This document shows, one piece after another, positions 19,452 to 29,027 of a DNA stretch of 64,000 bases (position 1 is the stretch's first letter; each line of letters starts with the position of its first letter). This stretch comes from Atopobium sp. oral taxon 416 (GTDB lineage Bacteria; Actinomycetota; Coriobacteriia; Coriobacteriales; Atopobiaceae): NCBI RefSeq assembly GCF_018128285.1, contig NZ_CP072380.1, positions 2,418,001 to 2,482,000 on the forward strand, in the 5' to 3' direction. Both the position numbers and the translations under genes were made by a program. Below the pieces are notes generated by a model. It did no database searches. It saw nothing but the letters and a program-made list of their open reading frames with translations, and was not told where the DNA came from.

Positions 19452-21141
19452 GATGCTCGCCTCTTTTCACCAGCGGACGCGTGAAGGTCTCGATGTGCCC
19501 GTCTCTCATGCGCGAATTCACATAGCAGGCAAACGACTGGTCAGTTCCTGGATGGTCCGCATTCTCCGCGAATGCATGCCAGCGTGTCTCGCGGCGCGCA
19601 CCAAGATGTGCAATGAGGGCGCGGCAGACGACAAGTCGTTCGCGCAGCTCGTAGATGCGCAGAAGATCGTCCGTGTCCTTGGCGCCAAGGCCATCAACGA
19701 GCGGACCCAAGCTCTCCGTCTGACGCTTCGCCTGGGCAAGCCCGGCTTCGGTATAGCGATAGCCCGAGGAAATTCCTCCTGCATAGCGGTCCATCGCCGT
19801 CTGCATGGCCTCCGCGAGCTGGTCGGCATCGAAGAGAGCCGCCACCGCAGGATCTCCGCCTGCAAGATGGTATTCATAGCCGCAGACGATATGATCGGCC
19901 TGGGGCGACAGGACATCGTCTCCCGCCGGCTCTCTCTTGGTGGCATGCGCTTCGAGGTAGGCAAGGGCGCTCTCAGCTGCAATCTGGCCTTCGGCCAAGG
20001 CGCCGGTCACATATTTCTGTGGAGCGCCTCCGGCAACGTCGCCTGCCGCAAAGAGGCCTGGCAGCGTCGTTGCACGGCTCTCGTCGATCCAGTAGCCGCT
20101 TGCGGTGTGGCCGCCTACGACATAGGGCTCTGTTCCCTCGATCTCGACATCTACCTCGTCGGGACCGGCGCCTGCTTCCATCCAGCGCAGCGTCTGCGCG
20201 GGAGACATGTTGAGATAGGCATGATAGAGTTCGCGCTCGGCCTCTTTTCCGATGCCTTTCGTCCTGAGCACGCAGGGACCCCGGCCTTGAAGCGTCTCCT
20301 CGACGGTTCCCCAGACGCGCTCACTCGTGCGCAGCCCATATTTGTTCTCATAGACCTCGCCCAGAGCATTGACCTGCGGTGCATGGACGCCCTGCGCAAT
20401 CGTGCCCGTAGGTGCAATCGTATCTTTGCACCTCAGCGCAATGAAGCGCATCTCGAATGTCGTCATCTCGGCGCCTGCAGCAAGCCCCATTGCATAGCCG
20501 GCTCCGGTATCGAACGGGCAGTACCACATCTTGTGGCGGCTGAAGCCAGGATTGTTCGGACGGTAGAGGCCGGAAGCCCCGCCGGTCGACATGATGACGG
20601 CACGGGCATGGAGCTCATAGGCGACATCAGACGTGACCGAGAAGCCGACGGCATCTGCGACCTTCCCATCCTCTACGAGAAGGTCCGTCACATCGACGTG
20701 CTCGAGCACCCGCACATTGGGCTGGCGGCGCGCAGCACGGGCGAGCAGGGGCTTTATGTTCTCGCCATTGATCTTCACATTGCGTGTCCCGCGTTCTACA
20801 TAGCTGCCGTCAGGATTGCGCAGATATACGAGGCCTTCATCTTCAAGCGCATGGGCGCAGTCATTGAGCCGCTCGGACATCGAGATCAGGAGATCCCAGC
20901 GCGCAATGCCGCCCGCATCGTCCATTGCATAGTCGGCATAGAACTCAGGCGTACGGCCCTTCGTGATGTAGGCATTGATTGCATTGACGCCTGCTGCCAG
21001 GCATCCCGAGCGCTCGATGCCTGCCTTGTCCACGACGACGACATCCACCTCGGGATGGGCACCCAACGTGCGTGCAGCGAAACAGCCTGCCGTGCCACCA
21101 CCTATGACAAGGACGTCTGTATCGATTCTGACGCGCCGCAT
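19432..21141 (-). CDS. aprA: APS reductase alpha subunit, FAD flavoprotein
   Basis: Start taken at 21141 (MRRVRIDTDVLVIGGGTAG), preceded by AGGTGG. The Rossmann motif VIGGGTAGCFAA binds FAD; AGVNAINAYITKGRTPEFYADYAMDD, KINGENIKPLLARAAR, STGGASGLYRPNNPG and APQVNALGEVYENKYG follow the succinate dehydrogenase/fumarate reductase-fold AprA pattern. It reduces APS to sulfite and AMP. At about 569 residues it is shorter than classic dissimilatory AprA (about 620-660) and matches the compact form found in anaerobes that use AprBA for assimilation. First gene of the operon; divergent from the LysR regulator. Confidence 0.88.
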   Translation of the reverse strand: MRRVRIDTDVLVIGGGTAGCFAARTLGAHPEVDVVVVDKAGIERSGCLAAGVNAINAYITKGRTPEFYADYAMDDAGGIARWDLLISMSERLNDCAHALEDEGLVYLRNPDGSYVERGTRNVKINGENIKPLLARAARRQPNVRVLEHVDVTDLLVEDGKVADAVGFSVTSDVAYELHARAVIMSTGGASGLYRPNNPGFSRHKMWYCPFDTGAGYAMGLAAGAEMTTFEMRFIALRCKDTIAPTGTIAQGVHAPQVNALGEVYENKYGLRTSERVWGTVEETLQGRGPCVLRTKGIGKEAERELYHAYLNMSPAQTLRWMEAGAGPDEVDVEIEGTEPYVVGGHTASGYWIDESRATTLPGLFAAGDVAGGAPQKYVTGALAEGQIAAESALAYLEAHATKREPAGDDVLSPQADHIVCGYEYHLAGGDPAVAALFDADQLAEAMQTAMDRYAGGISSGYRYTEAGLAQAKRQTESLGPLVDGLGAKDTDDLLRIYELRERLVVCRALIAHLGARRETRWHAFAENADHPGTDQSFACYVNSRMRDGHIETFTRPLVKRGEHLEHFDR

Positions 21142-21409
21142 CCTGCCACCTCTCATCTGACCCGCGCGAGGGCGCAGGTAAATCTGCTTCGTTACAAGAC
21201 ATTAAAGGGATGTCGTTAGGGCATGTAAACAATCCGGCAGTGTCAAAGTTTCCAACAGTAGCGTTCGCTTTTACCTATATAGCTATTTTTCAGGCATTTC
21301 GCTGATCCATAGCGCTCTCTGTCCAGTGAGCGCCGCCAGCGACCACGTTGCAGAGAGGCGTCAAAACAATACGATGGAAACATATGAAAGCAGGCAAAGG
21401 AGGCCTCCA
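21142..21409. promoter_or_regulatory. Divergent control region between aprA and the LysR gene
   Basis: This 268-bp gap holds the promoters for both directions. TTGACA occurs on the minus strand near 21243 and an AT-rich dyad TATAGCTAT near 21280. A divergent LysR-target layout makes this the probable binding region; no exact operator can be assigned. Confidence 0.5.
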
Positions 21410-22363
21410 TTGCAGCTCCAGCAGCTCCGATATCTGATCACAACCGCGGAGTGCGGATCGGTACGCGCAGCGGCCCAGAAGCTCTATCTGTCGCAGTCGA
21501 GCCTCTCCGTTGCTATCCGCGATCTCGAACGCGAGCTGGGAATCACGATCTTCAAAAGGACAAGCCGCGGTGTCAGCCCCACCGATGAGGGGCTCGAAGC
21601 GATCAGCTACGCGCGCCAGATCGTGGACCAGGCAGACCTCATGCTGTCGCGCTTCGCCGAGAATGGCGAATCCGAAGTGCGCTTCGCAGTATCCTCACAA
21701 CACTACGAGGTCGTTGTCGAGGCCTTCGGCGACCTGCTCGATGCCCATGCCGAACGCGCCTGCCGCCTGACGCTGAGCGAGACGAGCACCATCCAGGTGA
21801 TCCGCGATGTCCATGACCACAGGAGCTCAGTAGGCGTCATCTACCTCAACGACTACAACAGGCATGTGGTCGGGCGTTCGATCGAATCGAATGGCCTCGA
21901 ATTCAGGCCGCTGTTCATCGCACGTCCGCATGTGTTCGTCCGTGCCGATAGCGAGCTGGCGAAGAAGGCAAGCATCAGGCCTGAGGAGCTATCTGCAATG
22001 ACGCGCTTCGCGCATCTGCAGGGCACTGAGGGCTCGGCCTACTTCGCAGAAGAGCCGCTGGCCGACCTCCCCTGCCACAGCCATGTCGCGCTCAGCGACA
22101 ACGGATCTCTGGCACGGCTGCTTTCCGAGCATGATGGATACAACATCGCGACAGGCATCTACCCATCTGACCGGGGCATCGTGCCGGTGCCGCTCGAGAC
22201 TGACGAGATCATGAAGGTCGGCTATCTCATCCGCCAGGACGCTGCGACAGATGCCCTCAGAGAGGAGTTCCTCGATCTCCTCTGCACCCACTGCGCTTCG
22301 CACGAACCTATGATCAAGCCCTGCGACGAGGTGCTCGAAAGGACCGGACGCCTTCAGGCCTGA
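21410..22363 (+). CDS. LysR family transcription regulator (CysB-like context)
   Basis: The start is set at the TTG at 21410 because AAAGGAGG sits six bases upstream and LQLQQLRYLITTAECGSVRAAA is the canonical LysR opening; upstream ATGs lack such a site. The N-terminal winged helix includes LYLSQSSLSVAIRDLERELG. The effector domain occupies residues 90-300. Divergent transcription from the apr-cys operon implies it controls sulfate assimilation, probably sensing an APS- or acetylserine-type signal as CysB/Cbl do; the ligand is inferred from context only. Intact. Confidence 0.85.
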   Translation: MQLQQLRYLITTAECGSVRAAAQKLYLSQSSLSVAIRDLERELGITIFKRTSRGVSPTDEGLEAISYARQIVDQADLMLSRFAENGESEVRFAVSSQHYEVVVEAFGDLLDAHAERACRLTLSETSTIQVIRDVHDHRSSVGVIYLNDYNRHVVGRSIESNGLEFRPLFIARPHVFVRADSELAKKASIRPEELSAMTRFAHLQGTEGSAYFAEEPLADLPCHSHVALSDNGSLARLLSEHDGYNIATGIYPSDRGIVPVPLETDEIMKVGYLIRQDAATDALREEFLDLLCTHCASHEPMIKPCDEVLERTGRLQA

Positions 22364-22502
22364 TATGCCATGCATCTGCCAATACCAGAGGCCTGATAGT
22401 ACGAGGCACATTGCAGAGAGCATGGCTGGACAGTCTATGAGGCGAGCGTCCGGCTGCAGGGATCTATGGCCTACTGGCGGAAAGTGGCTTCTCAAAATAT
22501 AT

Positions 22503-24092
22503 GGCTCAGTCCTAATTCCTGTGGGTACCCCCCATCATGCCGCAGCCCCGGAAGTCTTCGAGTAGCGCCTGCTGGCAATCGAATATCTTGAGGAAGAAGT
22601 ATTCGTCGTTAGGGTATCCCTAGCCTGCCCTCCTGAGCGTCTTGATCATGCAGTTGGTGACTTCGACCCTGCCACTGCTGATATGGTGGCGCGCATGCGC
22701 GATGATGCCGTCCATGTGGCTCTCCACGAGCCTGGCGAAGTGCCTGTCTTTCGTGCCACGGCACGTGTCCACGATCCTCTCCATCGCATCCGCATCGGTG
22801 CACGAATAGGCCTGCGCGAGCATCTCATCTACGATGTCGCAGGTAGCAAGCAGCTCGTTTTGGGATATGAGCTCCTCGTAGCACTTCCTGGCCCCTCCCT
22901 TCTGCAGGGCCTCCTGCTTGCCGAAGAGGGCGCTTCCCCTTAAGACCACCTTGCCGGCGCGTGCATCGCAATCCTTCCTCTTCCTGGTGTCCGCACAGGA
23001 CATGAGGATGTATGTGGAGCGCTTGAGGGCACGCGCCGCCTCGGCGTCGCCCTCCTCCCTTAAGCCTTGCCTGCTTATCCTTCCTGACCTTACAGATGAC
23101 CTTCTCGTTGAAGTTCTTCACGAGGTGGAAGCAGTCGTAGACGACATCCAGGCGCGGGTGCCTCTTAAGGAATGTCCACTCGAAGTCGGCGTTCATGTCG
23201 CAGGCGATTGTCTCCACATTGGACATCCACTCAGCGAGCACAAAGTCACAGAAATCGTATACGACCTGTCTCTTCTTGGAATGAGCGAGCCACAGGACAT
23301 GTCCTGTCTTAAGGTCTATGATCACGGTGGCATATCTGTGCCTGTTGTGCAGCTTGAACGTATCTGCGCCCAGATAGCGCGCCTGCCGCTTCGGCTTCCG
23401 GAGTCTGGTCTCGCCGTCCTCGCCCTCCTTCGTATAGAGCCCAGAGAGCCTCGCGCGCTCGATCTTTTTCACGACGTTTCTGTTGAGCCCTGTCATGAGG
23501 GACACTGCCTTGAGCGTCTGGCCCAGGGCAAGCAGGTCACACACGAAGGCAAGCAGCAACAGCGTGATGCGCTGGCCTGGGGCCCTGAAGGGGACGTCCT
23601 CGATGCAGGTGCTCCCGCACTCCCTGCATGCCCATCTTGGCCGGGACACCTCTATCTTCGCCCTTCCCATCCCCAGAGGAGGTGCCGAAGCGCAATGGGG
23701 GCCTTCCCATTTTTCTCTATTGCCCTTCCGCAGCAGGGGCAGCATGGTGCATCCGACACTGCCGGCCTGCCCGGGACCGTGAGGATCTGCACCGCCTTCC
23801 TGCATCTTTTGGTCGACGTGCCGAACTCCTCGGTGCACACGCCCTCTCTGGGCTTTCCCGTCTGCACGAAGCCATCCAGATGTGAGGGGATCTGGATGAA
23901 GCCGGGGGCGGCAATCTCGTCGGCATGGGAAATGGCGGGCAGCTGGGCTGCCGTGGACGCTATACTTGTCAGCGCGCTCCATCCTTGTTCGGGATCTTCT
24001 TGTTGTGATGCAAGATTCTAGAGGATGGCCGCTTTTCTGTCTCTTTGAGCATCAAGCCACGATCATTTGCCCACAGCTTTTAGGATTGAACC
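22503..24092 (-). mobile_element. ISL3-family element, copy A
   Basis: Ends: GGCTCAGTCCTAATTCCTGT at 22503 and, inverted at 24092, GGTTCAATCCTAAAAGCTGT, each followed by GGG. Element about 1.59 kb. A second, truncated copy begins at 55636 with GGTTCAATCCTAATTCCTGT. No 8-bp target duplication is apparent. Confidence 0.8.
22620..23982 (-). pseudogene. ISL3 transposase, frameshifted
   Basis: The middle frame has the helix-turn-helix LLAFVCDLLALGQTLKAVSLMTGLNRNVVKKI and the DDE blocks GADTFKLHNRHRYATVIIDL, IACDMNADFEWTFLKRHPRLDVVYDCFHLVKNFNEKV. An N-terminal zinc-finger part is in a different frame before about 23760, and the last 120 residues (ELISQNELLATCDIVDEML; ARHHISSGRVEVTNCMIKTLRR) in a third frame after about 23010. 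Three pieces make a full-length ISL3 protein. This copy retains the CAG (Gln) codon that is TAG in copy B. Confidence 0.75.
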
Positions 24093-24307
24093 GTTCTATA
24101 GTAGAGATAGAGTGCCGTTTCGCAGCTGGATACTTCAACGCTCAGTTGTATGGCATATTGGCCTTCAGCACGGACGATAAGGATGAAGCATCATTTCTAC
24201 ATGATTCAGGAAGAGTCTCTATCATTCTGCATTGCATCGGACTTGCATCGCTTCTCTTCGCGCTATCATCATCCCAATCCAGAATGTCCCAGCAGATTGG
24301 ATGCAGT

Positions 24308-25135
24308 ATGTGCGAGCTCTTTGCAATCAACTCGGGCAGGCCCGTCGCCGCCAATGCATATCTGAAAGAGTTTTTCGACCACAGCCATGACAACCCGCAT
24401 GGCTAGGGCTTGACACGGAGAGAGTGCGGCAACGATATCCATGATCCCGAGGCTGAAGTGAAGCTGTAGCGCGAGCCTGTTGCTGCCTATGAGTCGGCGC
24501 TCCTGCCGAAGCTCCTGGCTCGCCCTATCGAGGCCTGCCGTCTCGAAGCGCATATCCGCTTCTCCACAGGCGGAGAGCAGTGCGCCGAGAACTGCCATCC
24601 CTTCCGAGACTCAGACATATCGGGCCGCGAATGGACGCTCATCCACAATGGCATCCTCTTCAACGAAGAGCTCCCCGCCGGCTATGACCGCCGCGAGCAG
24701 GGCGAGACGGACAGCGAGCGCACGATGCTCTTTCTGCTTGACGTCCTCGACGAAGCAGCCTTGCGTGCGGGAGGCGCGCTCGATTTCGAGGGAACCTTCA
24801 ATGCCCTTGCAGGCGCTCTTTCGCAGATCCCCAACCTCAACCGCCTGAACCTCATCATGGATGACAGCTCCTATACTTACGTGCACACGAATACCTCCGA
24901 AGACACACTGCACTTCCGCCAGCTGGCAGATGACGCTATCGTCTTCTCGACCAAGCCTCTTAGAGGAGAAGCAGAGAAGGCGCTCTGGAAGCCCGTGCCG
25001 AGGAACCGCCTCATCGCCTACCACGATGGACATCTCGTTCGCACATCCGTGCCTCACGGCTATACCTTCTGCGAAGCCATCCTCGATCTGCGCAGGAAGT
25101 TCGGCGATGCGTGGCCTGAGGTGCTTGCGTCGTAG
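24308..25135 (+). pseudogene. Class II glutamine amidotransferase (YafJ-like), two in-frame TAG
   Basis: MCELFAINSGRP places the catalytic Cys at residue 2. The next block DHSHDNPHG is followed by TAG where the family has Trp (NPHGWG), and a second TAG falls before REPVAAYESALL. The same frame then runs unbroken with AHIRFSTGGEQCAENCHPF, HNGILFNE and ERTMLFLLDVL to 25135. Members of this family hydrolyse glutamine or related amides; YafJ/YerA types have unclear physiological substrates. 276 codons is a normal length. Both lesions are single-codon. Confidence 0.75.
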
Positions 25136-25149
25136 ATGCCGGGAAGTGC

Positions 25150-25661
25150 TCAATGCGTCGTGACGGCTACCATCTGGATGTCATTGCCAGCCTCATCTTT
25201 CCCTATGCTCTCCCCGTCCACGATGACCGTGTCCGCCCTGGACTCCGAGGGGAAGAAGAAGCCAGATCCGGAAGCCCATCGATGGTGATAGCATCAGCTG
25301 AATCAGGCTCGACCTCATCTGACGCAAGATGAATGACGCAGAAGTCATAGGCGACATCCTCTTCGCTCACCGGCAAAACAGATACGCTGCCGCTCAGCCT
25401 TGCTGCCACGCCTGAGACAACCTTGCTCGTGCCAGATATCGCAGGCACAAGGATAGCCGCAGCCAGAAGCAGCGTTCCCCATTTCCAGATGCTTCGCCAG
25501 GGCAGATCTTTCCGTCTCAGAACCGGCAGGAACAATCTCATCAGCGGGATAGCGATGATGAGGCCAATTCCCAGAAGCACGGCTGCTTCCAAGATCATGA
25601 AGCCGTTCGCTTCAAGGCATTCCTGGCTGGCAAGCTGCATGGCATGGGCGGAAAGCTGCAT
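25150..25661 (-). pseudogene. Small membrane protein of unknown function, one frameshift
   Basis: Start at 25661 (MQLSAHAMQLASQECLEANG) supported by GGAGG five bases upstream. Two hydrophobic segments: ILEAAVLLGIGLIIAIPLMRLFL and WGTLLLAAAILVPAISGT, then an extracellular-looking tail with AYDFCVIHLASDEVEPDSADAITIDGLPDL. Near 25262 a shift leads to GFFFPSESRADTVIVDGESI and a stop at 25150. Not recognised; the tail might be a sensor or immunity domain, without evidence. Confidence 0.5.
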
Positions 25662-26091
25662 GAAAACCTCCGCGTCGCGGCTGCCTGGATCCATCCGGGC
25701 ACAACGATACCAAGGTATCTGAAATGATTGTATGCGCGGATTTCGCAATTCATCGCCTTGCGGCAACAGGTCTGACAATTTCATTGCACTCCTGCGCCCC
25801 CCATCCAGCGCAAGCATGCTCTGACCTGAACCGTCTCTCTGCAGGAAGCTCGTCTGCATGGATAGGTGGCCATGCCCTCTGCAGTCCCTCATGCCACACG
25901 CTGAAATGGGCATCAGCGTTTCTGAAATAGATAAGTGGGTTGCCTATCATAAGGTCAGATGCACAGAGTAGCGATTCAGCTGAGGGCAGCAAGGCACCTC
26001 GATTCATCGGAAGAAGACATGAACTATCTGCATGGTGCAAGAGCGCATGCATCCCTAGGACTGCTTCAGCCAGAAGGCCGCAGGTGGAAAG
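25662..26091. other. 430-bp gap, no gene seen
   Basis: No supported coding frame, repeat or hairpin was found between the two small membrane genes. A shadow of the upstream frame extends to 25913 but lacks a start signal. Confidence 0.4.
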
Positions 26092-26501
26092 ATGGCACAG
26101 AAGACAGGAGCGTTCGATTCCCGAGATGTCCTATCCCTTATAGCCGCAATTCTCTCGGTCATTGTCTTCGCATGCTTCTGGCAGTTCAGGGGAGCCCATG
26201 CAAGCCTCCCCTACGCCCTCTATCAGTATATGGTCCGTCCCGTAGCGGCAATCTCCATTCCGTTCTTCATCTCAAGCCACTTCCGCATCATTAGGCTTCC
26301 CGGGAGGGTCCTGTTCATCCTGAAGGCAGTTTGCTGCGTGCTTGGCATCGCCTATATCCTCCTCGTAGCCATCCTGAAGCCGGCGGCGATACGCTTCTTG
26401 ACCTCATCATGGCAGCGTATGCCTACATTCCGATATATGTGCCCTATCTTGCAGCGGCTTCAAGCCTGATCCTGGGCGCAAGACAGATCATTCCCGATTA
26501 G
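26092..26501 (+). pseudogene. Small polytopic membrane protein, one frameshift
   Basis: MAQKTGAFDSRDVLSLIAAILSVIVFACFW begins at 26092 after GGTGGAAAG. Three to four membrane segments are seen (VLSLIAAILSVIVFACFW; VAAISIPFFISSHF; AVCCVLGIAYILLVAIL). Near 26393 the frame shifts; the other frame gives GDTLLDLIMAAYAYIPIYV and AAASSLILGARQIIPD to the stop at 26501, adding one more membrane segment. No family recognised. Confidence 0.5.
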
Positions 26502-26523
26502 GCATTGCAGATGCACAGAGCCA

Positions 26524-26940
26524 TTACGCAAGCCCAGCATCGGGTACGTCATCCTTGCCTGCTGCTGACCTGCCGATGCCTGTCAGCAACTCTGCGCATG
26601 CAGGGGAGGCACTAGGAACGCAGAGCACGACTGTCATTCCTCCGACGAAGCTGTGCATGAGCTCCAATGCCATAGAGCCGGATGAGAGGGACCGTGCCGT
26701 ATCGACGCCGTATGCCATGAGCACCAGAACCGGAGGCATGCCGGAGCCGTCCGCCAATATCAGAGAGATGAAAAGCGCCAGCTTCAGGACTTCAGCTGTC
26801 AACCATTTACGTCTGGATAGAGATCCATTCAGAGACAGCCGCCTATGCCGATTCCTGCAGCGACTTATCCAAGCGGTTAAAAGCCTGTTATCAGATTGAA
26901 GCCTCGCTTTAGATGTGCAATTTATGAAAGTAGCATGCAT
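26524..26940 (-). CDS. Possible small membrane protein
   Basis: A minus-strand frame with hydrophobic stretches VLKLALFISLILADGSGMPPVLVLMAYGV and LMHSFVGGMTVVLCV. The N-terminal 45 residues are basic and low in hydrophobicity, and no good ribosome site is seen, so the true start may lie at an internal codon. It is divergent from the TrpX-type operon. It may be a remnant rather than a gene. Confidence 0.3.
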   Translation of the reverse strand: MHATFINCTSKARLQSDNRLLTAWISRCRNRHRRLSLNGSLSRRKWLTAEVLKLALFISLILADGSGMPPVLVLMAYGVDTARSLSSGSMALELMHSFVGGMTVVLCVPSASPACAELLTGIGRSAAGKDDVPDAGLA

Positions 26941-27033
26941 TCAGTACTGTTTAGCGCTTTCAAGGCTGGCTGAACTCCCGAGGAGGGATGCATGCCCCAA
27001 GAAGAGCGCACCGACAATAAGGAGGCTGTCAGC

Positions 27034-28002
27034 ATGACCACTAACATCACGCGTCGCGATGCTCTCTCGCTGTTTGGAGGCGCTGCAGCTTTTGCAGCGC
27101 TGGGAGGACTCGCTGCATGCTCGGGCACGAGCGGCGAGAAGAAGTACAAGATCGGCGTCCTTCAGCTCACGGAACATGATGCACTCGATGCAGCGAACGC
27201 TGGCTTTGTCCAGGCTCTGGATGATTCAGGCATCTCCTACACGATCGATCAGCAGAATGCCCAGAACGACCAGTCGGCCTGCCAGACCATTGCACAGAAG
27301 CTCGTGAACGACGGCGATGACCTTATCCTCACAATCGCCACCCCTGCCGCCCAGGCTGTGGCAGGTGCCACGACCGAGATTCCCATCGTCGGCACGGCAA
27401 TCACCGACTTCGCCGCCTCCGGACTCGTCGCCTCAAATGACGCTCCTGGCGGCAATGTGACGGGCACTTCCGACCTCACGCCGGTAGCAGAGCAGTTCGA
27501 CCTTCTCATGCAGCTCCTTCCCAATGCCAAGACGGTCGGCGTACTCTACTGCACCGCCGAATCCAACTCCGACGTCCAGGTACAGATGGCAGAGGCGGCT
27601 GCGAAGAAGCGCAATCTCACTGTGACGCGCTACTCCGTATCGAACTCGAACGAGATACAGCAGGTCGTCGAATCCATGGTCGGCAAGGTCGATGCCTGCT
27701 ATGCACCGACCGACAACACCATCGCTGCCGGCATGGCAACGGTCTCCATGGTTGCAAACGAGAACAAGCTTCCCGTCATCTGTGGCGAGAAGGGCATGGT
27801 CGACAACGGCGGCCTCGCCACCTACGGCATCGACTACAACAAGCTCGGCTACAAGGCTGGCGAGATGGCCGTCAAGATCCTGAAGGGCGAGTCCAAACCG
27901 GCAGACATGCCTATCGAGACGCTCGACGCCAGCGAGTGCACCCTCACCACAAATGAGGAGACGGCAAAGGCAGTCGGCGTCGATCTCTCTGTTATCCAGT
28001 AA
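27034..28002 (+). CDS. trpX: TrpX-type ABC transporter substrate-binding lipoprotein
   Basis: Start at 27034 has AAGGAGG seven bases upstream. RRDALSLFGGAAAF and LGGLAACSG form a Tat-like lipoprotein signal with lipid Cys at residue 29. The mature protein has the ABC_sub_bind (PF04392) blocks KIGVLQLTEHDALDAANAGF, DLILTIATPAAQAV, VGVLYCTAESNSDVQ and GLATYGIDYNKLGYKAGEMA. Members are predicted importers of tryptophan, tyrosine or related aromatics. The permease and ATPase follow directly. No T-box or other leader was found upstream, so the ligand rests on family alone. Confidence 0.8.
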   Translation: MTTNITRRDALSLFGGAAAFAALGGLAACSGTSGEKKYKIGVLQLTEHDALDAANAGFVQALDDSGISYTIDQQNAQNDQSACQTIAQKLVNDGDDLILTIATPAAQAVAGATTEIPIVGTAITDFAASGLVASNDAPGGNVTGTSDLTPVAEQFDLLMQLLPNAKTVGVLYCTAESNSDVQVQMAEAAAKKRNLTVTRYSVSNSNEIQQVVESMVGKVDACYAPTDNTIAAGMATVSMVANENKLPVICGEKGMVDNGGLATYGIDYNKLGYKAGEMAVKILKGESKPADMPIETLDASECTLTTNEETAKAVGVDLSVIQ

Positions 28003-28109
28003 GGGATTGTGATTCGGGCACGGTAGGTATTGGCCTGCCCCATACATTCCCAATCGATTCGTACCCGGCGACCATTGCCAGGCACGCTTTTGGAAAAGGA
28101 GGAAACTCA

Positions 28110-29027
28110 ATGCTTCTAGCTCTATCCGGGGCCTTGTACCAGGGCATCCTCTGGGGCATCATGGTCCTGGGTGTCTTCATCACCTACAAGATGCTCGATA
28201 TCGCAGACCTGACCGTCGACGGCAGCTTTGCACTTGGCGGCTGCGTTGCCGCCACCGCATCCGTCACCTTGGGCCTCGATCCTCTTGTCGCTATCCTTCT
28301 GGGCACCCTTGCCGGCGTCATCGCAGGAGCTGTCACCGGCCTTCTGCACACGCTCTTCGATATTCCTGCCATCCTCGCGGGAATCCTTACGCAGATTGCC
28401 CTCTGGTCCATCAACCTGCGCATCATGGGCAAGTCCAATGTGCCGCTCCTGAATGTCGATACGGTCTTCACGCGTCTTTCCTCGCTTCTGGGCGTCTCCC
28501 AGAGCGTTGCTTTCTTCATTGTCGGCATCATTGTCGCCGTACTCTGCATCGTCCTTCTGTACTGGTTCTTCGGCACAGAAATCGGCTCGGCGCTGCGTGC
28601 AACCGGCCAGAACGAGCATATGTGCCGCGCCCTCGGAATCGATGTCCGTGTGACGAAGCTCATTGCCCTCATGATTTCGAACGGCCTTGTCGGCCTTTCC
28701 GGCGCTCTTGTCTGCCAGAGCCAGAAGTACGCTGATATCAATATGGGCACGGGCGCCATCGTTATCGGTCTTGCCGCCATCGTTATCGGCGAGGTCCTGG
28801 GACGCCTCACCCCGGGCAAGCTCCAGGCATTCGGCAGCCGCCTGACCTCTGCTGTCGTCGGCTCTGTCGTCTATTTCCTGATCCGTGCAATCGTCCTCCA
28901 GATGGGCATGGATGCGAACGATATGAAGCTCTTCTCTGCCATCATCGTCGCCCTTGCCCTTGTCATTCCTGTCATCCTGGAGCGCAGGCAGCAGCGCCTT
29001 GCCTACAAGAAGGGAGGCGAGCGCTGA
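28110..29027 (+). CDS. trpY: TrpY-type ABC transporter permease
   Basis: 305 residues, about nine membrane segments, starting MLLALSGALYQGILWGIMVLG with AAAAGGAGG upstream. It belongs to the branched-chain-permease-like class that works with ABC_sub_bind proteins (ITYKMLDIADLTVDGSFALGG near the N-terminus; GLVGLSGALVCQSQKYADINMGTG in the cytoplasmic loop). Its last codon overlaps the ATPase start (TGATG), indicating coupling. Intact. Confidence 0.82.
   Translation: MLLALSGALYQGILWGIMVLGVFITYKMLDIADLTVDGSFALGGCVAATASVTLGLDPLVAILLGTLAGVIAGAVTGLLHTLFDIPAILAGILTQIALWSINLRIMGKSNVPLLNVDTVFTRLSSLLGVSQSVAFFIVGIIVAVLCIVLLYWFFGTEIGSALRATGQNEHMCRALGIDVRVTKLIALMISNGLVGLSGALVCQSQKYADINMGTGAIVIGLAAIVIGEVLGRLTPGKLQAFGSRLTSAVVGSVVYFLIRAIVLQMGMDANDMKLFSAIIVALALVIPVILERRQQRLAYKKGGER

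Noticed and set aside
19285-21219. Plus-strand frame of 644 codons across aprA/aprB
   Set aside because: Antisense shadow; the minus strand carries FAD and iron-sulfur motifs. Other long antisense frames (4450-5820, 16503-18185, 42998-44422, 47206-48300, 50449-51885) were rejected for the same reason.
26941-27033. T-box or other riboswitch leader before the TrpX-type operon
   Set aside because: The leader is short and no specifier stem or T-box consensus was seen.
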